In this document: positions 56,861 through 64,000 of the stretch, piece by piece | Layout: the number at the start of each line of letters is the position of its first letter | How positions within the stretch are numbered: the stretch's first letter is position 1 | The notes under the pieces: model-generated | What the model was told of the DNA's origin: nothing | Databases searched by the model: none | The model's input: the letters and a program-made list of their open reading frames with translations, nothing else | Source of the DNA: Symbiodinium kawagutii | Taxonomy: Eukaryota > Sar > Dinophyceae > Suessiales > Symbiodiniaceae | NCBI GenBank assembly: GCA_009767595.1 | Contig: VSDK01015717.1 | Location: forward strand, 698,919-762,918 | Direction of reading: 5' to 3' | DNA length: 64,000 bases | Position numbers and translations under genes: made by a program

Positions 56861-59800
56861 CTGAGCGTGACCAAACAGTGTACAGTACAGTCCAGTCGAT
56901 TATTCAGTGGCATGATCCTGTAGGAGTGTCAGAGTCTTGTTGGCTTACGATACTGCCATACCGGTATGTCACCATGATTCACGCCGACCACAAAAAATGT
57001 TCAAGCAATCTCCCGTGTCTCCATAGAGGGAAAAATGTTGCACTGATTAAATGATGCCATGATGGGGTAGGTAACAAATAGGTTATCGGCTATGGGCATG
57101 TGACAGCATGGATTGCAGGCGATAAAGCCATGGTGAAATTTCACACTCGTCCACGAATTGGAACTGCATGCGGCCCTGACTTGATTCTACAGGGCAAAAA
57201 GTGAAATGATTTGCTACTCAGATTCAAAAACCAGGGCCCAAGGCGGAAAAGTCATACCAGCTCAAGGCTCACTTGCGATCTCACATCTCAGACCTGCGAC
57301 GGGCAAGAAGAAAATCTGAAGCCCAACATGTTTGTGATATGACGCATGTTTGCATCTCAGCATGTTTGTCAGTGGGAAGTTATGAAGGGAATTTGCAAAG
57401 TTGACACAAACCATCTGGTGACAATGACATCGCTGAATCATCGACCACACTGCACCTCATTAAGTGAAACCAACATAAACCAACCAGGTACAACCAAGGA
57501 GATACATTTTACAGCACATTGTTAGGGAAACTAGAGCGTCTATTTTTTGCAGGCTGTCACTCTGCAAAGCTTTCATTGTCAGGCCATTCGGCCATTGACA
57601 AATGATGTTCCAACGTTGCCTAAATAAGGAGAAAACCTAGCCTTTGGCTCAGGAAAGCTATCTGGCGAAAAAAACATCTGGTTTGCAGGGTCCAACCACG
57701 TTCATCTTGCCATCTAAAGAGAACATCACACATTCAAATACCTCTCACCGGTGTCCCAGAAACCTTAAGACAGCCACATCCTGTGGACTGTGACCCAGCA
57801 TGAACAGCGAGCAAAAACGATCATAGAACAAAGAACTCATAGAACCCAAATCAAAAACACATCACAGTATGTATATGATGTATGATGTATGTGTATAATA
57901 AAATATAACTTAACCAAGCTAAAAGATCACAAGTTCTTCCACATCAATCAAGAGTAGTGAATTACCAGTAGTCAGTAGCCATCTCTATTTCCAAGAGGGC
58001 CATCCCTTATTTGCACAAGGAGCACCGAATTGCATCGGATATGATATGGGCCATGGCTACAACGTTTAGCACCTTAGTTAGTTATGAGTCATGGTCCTTG
58101 GTTTATCATAAAGATGGCATGTGAAGACCTCGGAGCCTGCAAAGCAGAATTTTCCGCTTAGAGGCAAAACTGGCAATGGCAAATCCTTCAATTTGCCGAA
58201 ATAAGTTTGCGCTTCCTGTTTCCACAGCGAACAAAATTTCGCCGGGGCATCTGAACATCCGGACGCTCCTCAGTCGAAGGCGGAAGCAGATCTTGATTTA
58301 ATTGCCCCAGTGACCCTGCTTACTGCTTACAGTAATACAATATAATATAATATATCATATCATATATTATATAAGTAGAACATGGGCTCTGACTATGATT
58401 TTCATTCTGACTATGGCCTGTAATCCACTGCCTCTAAGATGTGAACAGCAATCACACTGGATTTTCCAAAACTGTTTTTTTCAGCGGAAGCAGAACTGCA
58501 TCTCATGAGTGACTCATGAATCACTTATACTTATACTTATGAGACTTCTGAGTGAGTGATTTTCAATTCAACTCTTACTCTTTTGATCCTGTGTGTGTGT
58601 GCATGGCTGGCAAGTGAGATACCGGCGCTTTAAAATCCTGAATCCTGACTAAGTCAATTAAACTGACCCCACTCACATGCACCTTTCTCATGGACAGGGA
58701 CACTTGGCTGCCCAGGAGCAGGCTCATGCCCAGCTTGCTGAAGTTCAGCTTGATCTCTCTCAACATAAATGGCATCGAAATTGGTCCTTAGCTTGTCTCT
58801 GGTGACTCTGAGTCCCACTGCGGCCCCACACTGCAAAACACGAGCTCTGCGTGTTGTGACTGCGCAAGCAGGTAACTCTGGAAATGGCAGATCAAAACAG
58901 TAAGAGGCGGTAAACAGTAACTGGTAAAAGTGAAAAATACAGAAACATGAAAACATATTTCTGGCACCAATCTTCTGCGCTGACGGCTGTTTGACCATGT
59001 GATAATGGCTGCATGAATGTGCTTTGTGTGTGTGTGTGCGAAGGAGTGAATGGATGGACCAAAGGTATACAAATCAGAACGTAGTAACGCACGAAAGTTC
59101 AATCCTCATTTATTATTTATCAATACATCAACAATTCATAATCATTATTGAAATTGTTGGCTATGGGCTGTAGGCCATGGGGTTATACAAGGTGGAGAAC
59201 TGTGGGGTTAGGACACCTTCTAAAGGGTTGGCTTTGACAGAAACAACACCACCAACCCACGCGGCAAAGAATCTTCACTGAGTACACCAGCGTCCCAAAC
59301 ACCGTCTCCGTGCCTCAGGACACAAAGCAGCAGCCGTGTGATTGTCGACCAAAATTCATCCTTCAAAGACGGGGAACCAAAAAAAACTCACCATCAGTAT
59401 AGTCAGAGGGCAACATCAGTGTCACAAATGCCAACTGCATCTTGGGCCTCCTGTCCAACAGTTGAACAGTCCGTTTGGTCAATACTACAACCGTACTGTA
59501 GTCATACTGAGTCAGGCTAGAACTTGCTATCGAGATGTGCATTTGATTGTCAGCATACGTGATCCGATAATGACATGATGATATATTATATAAAATGAAA
59601 AGTTCGATTAAACATATATTTATCTAAGATATGTAGACTTGCGAGAGGTTTTTTATGGGATATAGACATAGATTCTAGACTACAGACTCTATCTACTCCA
59701 GAGACTAAAAGGTAGCGATTGGCCGATTGGCCGATTGGCCATTTGACATTGAATGAGCAATCAATCTGATATGATTGATAGTGAAATAATGTTACGTGGT

Positions 59801-62800
59801 CAAAGCCAGAGCGATAATCACAAAGCCACGTAGTGACATGATGGTATCAGGACAAGGAAGTATGCAGCAGGATCAATATCAATATCAAAGTCAGTGCAAC
59901 TGGCAACAGGTCATCAATCATCAATCATTAATCATCATCAATCATCAATGATCAATGTTAAATGCTGCCAAAGTACAGACTTCATACCACGTCTGGGCAT
60001 CATCCTTCACGAGCTTGGCAATGTATTTCTCCCCGGTTGGAGAATTGAAGCACATGGTCGGAGACTCCAGGTCGGGAAGTTGATTGAACTCGTCCACTGC
60101 CTGCCAAGCTGGCGGAGCATTGCTACCATCAGCTACTGTTGGCTCAGTCAGAGTCTGCAGTGCGCAACTCTACAATCCATGGTCCATGGGCCCTGGTGAT
60201 AATCAAACACAGGATGGGTCGGATGGGCCCCATATAATAGGTTCAAAGGAATTCAGAGGGAATAAGAATGATGACCCATGTCATGGCTTGTGACACGAGT
60301 CATGAGCCATGAATTATTGATCAATGTGCTCACTGTGCCCGGGATGAACTCACAGTTTGCTATGCGCTGATGCTGCAAAACTGTATCCAAAGGCAACTTC
60401 TAATATCCAATGCTGTTTGCTCGCGTCTGTGATATCAGCTGGCCAACACTAGTCAAATATCAATATCAATATCAATGAATCAAATGCTGAACCACTGCCG
60501 GAGAACGCCTCGTGCAAAGTTGAGAAATAGAACTGGTCGGAGAATTCATTGAACTTCGTGAGCATGGAGTCACTCAGCGCGTTAAAGAGAGCCCTTAGAA
60601 CATCTGAGACAACCATGAACAAACTCACATTCTGGCCTTGGATCCAATCACAATGAAACTGGTTGCCAGCACATAACTTTCAGTATCGTGACTTCAGAAA
60701 GCCAAATGTGAAATTCACAAAGTTGGAATCCAGTGACTGGAATGGATGGCATGATGCTTCAAAGGCAAGCTACAAATATCCTTGGTCAGCTTCGCAATTT
60801 TGGTAGAGAATCAGCCAGCCGTGCTCCGTCCTGAGCTTGTCTGGCTGAGTCATGACACATGGACTAGCTGACAGGTAATTCTACAGTAATTGAAGTTGCT
60901 ATTTGTGACACTTAAGTTATAAGTTATAGTTATAAGTTAGTTAAAAGTTATTTTACAAAATTAAATGTATAATTGTAACAGTTGTAGTTGTAAGTTATGA
61001 TTCTATGTATTAAAAAATTATAGTTTTAGGTTGGAAGTTAAAAATTATAAGGTATCGGTATAAGGTACAAGTATAAGTGATAAGTTATAAGTTAGAAGTT
61101 AGAAGTTATTAAGCTAAGCTTTTAGGCAGGCTTCTTGGCTCATAGACTTTTGGACTTATAGGCTTAACTTATAGGCTAGGTATAGTCAGGGTCATGGTCA
61201 AAGGAACTGAAAGGGCCAATGGTCACTGACTAAATAATCAAGATTTCAAGATTCACGAAACAATGATACAACGGTAGATGAAAAATTCCAAAGAGGGTCT
61301 CAACGCAAGGAATTCCGCTGCTCTCTGAGTTGTCAAGGGCATTGTCCACGCTGGGCTCTGCCATTGCTTCACTTGCAAGAAAGTGAAATTGGAACACAGG
61401 CAGGCAAGCGAGGAGGGCAAAAACAAATGGCTGCAGGTTGACGGATGACAACTGCTGGAAAAACACTGAACTTGTTCCGCGTGATCAGTGGAGCCATGGG
61501 GCTGTTTGGTTGACAGCAGCTACCACAGGTAGGCTCGTGGGCGATCCACCAATTACACTGACTGATGACTGTTGGGAGGCATCATATTGAGGTCAGAGTC
61601 ATCGATTATACTTATACAGCATACAGCATACAGATGATACAGTATACAGTAAAAAGTTTATTTTACTATATTTTAATTCAACTCATCTTAGTCTTAGTAT
61701 ATGAATCAAATGACAGTCACAGTCACAGTTGAATTGCGAAAATTGATTCAGCGGCAGGGGATATGGGAAGCGCACCTCAGCCAACCATGCGCCACGTCGA
61801 GGAAGATGTCACTGAAGCCTGACAGGTGGCATGTGCAATGGCTGCACTGTTACTGTTTGAGTAAACAGGCTACTGCGGCTACTTGCTACTGGACCGTTGC
61901 CAATCTACCCATCCAACAACTGTTTTCCAAGCAGGGCCTCGGAATCGGAGTCTTCACTTTGACTGGCAAACTCCCCTCTGGCAGGTGCAATTTCAGGATT
62001 GATTGTAAATCGCTTCAGCGGCCTGAGTCCAGGCACAGGAGGCGGCAATACACCAAGGGGTACCAGGAATGGAAATCACACTATGAACAGTAACTGATGT
62101 AACTGCAGGAAACCAGTGACTGAGAGCTGATTGTTAATATGCACGCACACTGCATGCAGAAAACATCATCCAGCATATGATGATCCCGTGGCTGGCACCT
62201 GAAACCCTTGCTGACGAGAATCTGGCAATCCACGCCAAAGGGATATACATACAGGAGCATTGACACGAAACATGCACCAAGCACGCTGCTGGTCATGCAA
62301 TTGCCTGCAAAGCAAAGCAATTAACCACAACAGGGTCTGAGACTTTCAGGCTGCAAGGTGCCAATCACGCAATCATACTGAGCCAAATCGTGATGATCAT
62401 ATAACTAAGACTATGACTATAATTCTTTAATTATGAATTTTGATTATAGTCCTAAGTCCCATAGTCCATAGTTAAATATTAAATCAAACAACTATGACTA
62501 TGACTATAGACTATAACTAAAACTTAGATTAATATTACTATATTACTTACTTACTTACTTATATTATATTACTATATCATGAATCATTACTTATTACTCA
62601 ATCAACAATTTATCAATCATTTCGGACCAATCGAAAGCAAAGCACCTGAGAAGGGAACTGGAAACTCACATGACAAAGGTGTGCAATTCCATATTCAGAA
62701 GACATGCTGATACTGTGTCACAGTGTCATGGCCCCATGGCATGGTACTATCATGGGATTCACAGGATCATACGAGCAATGGCAAGGAAAATCCTCAAGAC

Positions 62801-63823
62801 CAGGCACCTGCGAGACGGGTGTATAAGGCATATCGCCCCCCGGACCACAAAAAGTCCCTGGGGTCAAATCCTTGCCCTGCAAGGATTGCCTAAGTGGCAA
62901 CTGCAAGGCGGCTGATTAGAATCATCACATGGACATACAGTCACATACATCATCACATTGAAATAGATGAAGGAATGCGAGGAGAACTCTATGAGTCTAT
63001 GAGGCTTTACCCGAGTCAAGCATTTTGAAGAATTAGGAAATCATTCAGTCACCAGGCTAAACAGAAAGAATCATTCACCGACAGCCTTCTGTCTACAGAT
63101 TAAAACACTCACAGTGAAAAGCCGCACAGCGGCTTAACAAACAGTGCACTGCAAAATTACTGAATAGTTTAACTGGTAACCCGGTAACTATCTCAAAAAA
63201 ATACACACTTTTCCTGTGTACTGTACTGTAATACAGACCAAATCGTACACTTGCCACAGAACCGCATATAACACCAATTGCGCAGGCTGCCAAATATCAA
63301 ATTATACAAACACAAATTGAAAGGAATCTGTGATGTTGGTGACGTTCTATGAAATGAAAAAGATATGATATGATGATATAAATTATAAATTATAAACAAT
63401 ATTATGATAGCCAGCTGATAATTGGTACGGTAGAATGTGATACATTTAAACTGTTGTTTTATGTGACATGTAACTCATGTGACTCATGTGACTGTAACAT
63501 GTATGTTTACTGTATACTGTATGTAAACTGTATTGTCTCGTCTATAATTTCTATAATATTATCATCTGTCGTCTGTCTTTACACTAGCTCGGGGAAACTG
63601 AATATCTTTACTTCATCTACAGCTACAAATAGCTACAACAACTGTTTGTTCAACTTCAACTCATCTGGTTTTCCAAAATGTCAGCTATTTGCAAAAGCCA
63701 AAAGCCAAGGCACCTGCGCAGGGGCAAAGGATTTGCGGCCAAGGTGATACAGCTTCATACATGTTGTGAAAGCTGCGCCGATGCCATTGCTGGGGTAGAC
63801 ACCCATGGACTGCTGAGCGCTGC
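56746..63823 (-). CDS. Upstream exon series of unknown large protein (C exons)
   Basis: At least 13 short minus-strand exons between 63.8 and 56.7 kb, listed below, show canonical or GC donors, pyrimidine-rich acceptors and several phase-compatible junctions (62022/61371, 60154/59484, 58268/57713). No start or stop was found, so the gene begins beyond the right edge and may continue into exon Z1. No domain is recognised. Exon style and spacing equal those of the Z exons. Confidence 0.6.
57085..57175 (-). CDS. C exon 13
   Basis: After AAGTCAG: GRMQFQFVDECEISPWLYRL then QSMLSHAHSR. No clear donor; the frame ends at a TAA shortly after. Confidence 0.4.
57560..57619 (-). CDS. C exon 12
   Basis: Acceptor CTCCTTATTTAG. 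Reads ATLEHHLSMAEWPDNESFA in one frame, NVGTSFVNGRM in another; the second fits the incoming phase. 3' end approximate. Confidence 0.4.
57676..57713 (-). CDS. C micro-exon (38 nt)
   Basis: Between TTCTCTTTAG and CCAGAT|GTTTTT. With the phase left by exon 11 it reads RWQDERGWTLQTR. A second frame (GKMNVVGPCKPD) is also open. Confidence 0.4.
58137..58268 (-). CDS. C exon 11
   Basis: Acceptor TTCGACTGAG; reads SVRMFRCPGEILFAVETGS, ANLFRQIEGFAIASFASKR. Donor TTGCAG|GCTCCG is GC type; phase 2 exit fits the 57713 micro-exon. Confidence 0.7.
58677..58859 (-). CDS. C exon 10
   Basis: Acceptor CTTGCGCAG; reads TTRRARVLQCGAAVGLRVTR, DKLRTNFDAIYVERDQAEL, QQAGHEPAPGQPSVPVHEK. Donors GAAAG|GTGCAT or GCAT|GTGAGT six bases later. 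Confidence 0.65.
59222..59484 (-). CDS. C exon 9 (with internal 8-T frame break or mini-intron)
   Basis: Acceptor GGTTGTAG; reads LTKRTVQLLDRRPKMQLAF, VTLMLPSDYTDGEF, then a run of eight T and a frame change to GSPSLKDEFWSTITRLLLC and VLRHGDGVWDAGVLSEDSL. One extra T would make a single open exon; alternatively a 31-35 nt intron (GTGAG to GAAG) is removed. The 3' end is not fixed. Confidence 0.6.
59977..60154 (-). CDS. C exon 8
   Basis: Acceptor GCACTGCAG; reads TLTEPTVADGSNAPPAWQAV, DEFNQLPDLESPTMCFNS, PTGEKYIAKLVKDDAQTWYE. Donor GTCT|GTACTT, phase 1, matched by the next exon. Clear coding sequence with no open antisense explanation. Confidence 0.75.
60493..60603 (-). CDS. C exon 7
   Basis: Acceptor GTTGTCTCAG; reads VLRALFNALSDSMLTKFNEF then SDQFYFSTLHEAFSGS. 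Donor AGTG|GTTCAG. Helical, Phe-rich. Confidence 0.65.
60774..60844 (-). CDS. C exon 6
   Basis: After GACTCAG: PDKLRTEHGWLILYQNCEAD then QGYL. Donor TATTT|GTAGCT, or a GA donor seven bases earlier. Confidence 0.55.
61285..61371 (-). CDS. C exon 5
   Basis: Acceptor TTTCTTGCAAG; reads EAMAEPSVDNALDNSESSG then IPCVETLFG. Phase agrees with the preceding exon, so the ATG inside need not be a start. The 3' end is approximate. Confidence 0.6.
61909..62022 (-). CDS. C exon 4
   Basis: Reads PLKRFTINPEIAPARGEF, ASQSEDSDSEALLGKQLLD. Acceptor TGGACTCAG, donor GATGG|GTAGAT. The two trailing G bases join the T of the next exon to give a Gly codon. Confidence 0.7.
62199..62304 (-). CDS. C exon 3
   Basis: Acceptor TTTGCTTTGCAG, donor TTTCAG|GTGCCA. 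Two frames are open: QLHDQQRAWCMFRVNAPV and NCMTSSVLGACFVSMLLYV. The first fits phase 2 entry. Confidence 0.5.
62607..62645 (-). CDS. C micro-exon
   Basis: 39 nt between CTTCTCAG and AAATT|GTTGAT, read CFAFDWSEMIDKL in the only sensible frame. Short, so tentative. Confidence 0.3.
62773..62876 (-). CDS. C exon 2
   Basis: After acceptor CCTTGCAG: GKDLTPGTFCGPGGDMPYTP, VSQ, then VPGLEDFPCHC if the donor is GCTC|GTATGA; a donor at CGCAG|GTGCCT (62808) would end it after VSQ. Confidence 0.5.
63714..63823 (-). CDS. C exon 1
   Basis: Thirty-six codons: SAQQSMGVYPSNGIGAAFT, TCMKLYHLGRKSFAPAQ. Acceptor GCGTGTGAG, donor GCGCAG|GTGCC. An open plus-strand frame over the same DNA is judged a shadow because it lacks splice signals at its ends. 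Confidence 0.65.
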
Positions 63824-64000
63824 CTCACACGCAAAGCGCCGTCACTAAAAAGTATCAACGTTTCTTCTCATCCCGTCGCCTTTACTGAAAAATCTGTGAT
63901 GCCGAGAATCTCGGTGAATGATTATCACACTGTGTTTAGGCAATGTGAGGCAATCTGAAATGTATTTCAATGGAATCTGTGCCAGTTACACCGACATGGC

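Noticed and set aside
1-64000. tRNA, rRNA, snRNA or spliced-leader RNA genes
   Set aside because: No stretch with the expected box or cloverleaf sequence was recognised by eye; a covariance-model scan would be decisive.

Overview
The window looks like nuclear DNA of a dinoflagellate (Suessiales/Symbiodiniaceae-like), about 0.75 sure. Reasons: AT-rich, gene-poor sequence dominated by small inverted repeats and microsatellites; many short coding exons with 0.5 to several kb introns; frequent GC (and probably GA) 5' splice sites beside GT; all supportable genes on the same (minus) strand; a TTTAGGG-type interstitial telomere tract; and LINE and Ty1/copia fragments whose motifs I recognise from dinoflagellate genomes. 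No bacterial operon, rRNA, tRNA or CRISPR was recognised.

Left part (about 0.66-20.7 kb, possibly to 46.5 kb), minus strand: 13 short exons spell, in correct order and mostly in matching splice phase, the C-terminal half of an alpha-2-macroglobulin/thioester-containing protein: end of MG7, the PFFVE..LPY..VRGE bridge, MG8-like segment, the G.W.IQA and KAEGIP segments, LPDSAV.GSAR, GDLLGP..GLDRLL, an intact GCGEQN thioester motif and the GYGRELTYRHGDGSFSAF segment. These exons are mostly under 100 nt and sit in introns full of repeats. Further minus-strand exons at 25.3, 45.6 and 46.4 kb (the last with a signal-peptide-like start) may be its N-terminal part, but the link is not proven.

Inserted between these exons are retroelement remnants (LINE pieces at 14.3-14.8 and 21.3-22.1 kb, a zinc knuckle at 23.0 kb, a copia reverse-transcriptase piece at 43.8-44.1 kb), a lysine-rich single-exon ORF at 26.8-27.2 kb, an acidic ORF at 5.9-6.7 kb, an 11-bp satellite (6.9-8.1 kb), a 228-bp tandem array (31.9-32.8 kb) and at least five MITE-like inverted-repeat families.

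Right part (46.8-64 kb), minus strand: exon after exon of one or two large genes. Exons Z1-Z10 (56.4-47.1 kb) encode a protein of roughly 1300 residues with a split CxxC..CxxC zinc-finger-like N-terminus, lysine/glutamate-rich linkers, helical repeats of unknown function and a very basic C-terminal tail. Upstream exons (63.8-56.7 kb) have the same style and phase continuity and may belong to the same gene, whose start would then lie beyond the window. Several of these exons are too short for ORF finding and were read by hand from splice signals and codon sense. Two assembly gaps (58 and 80 Ns) are present.
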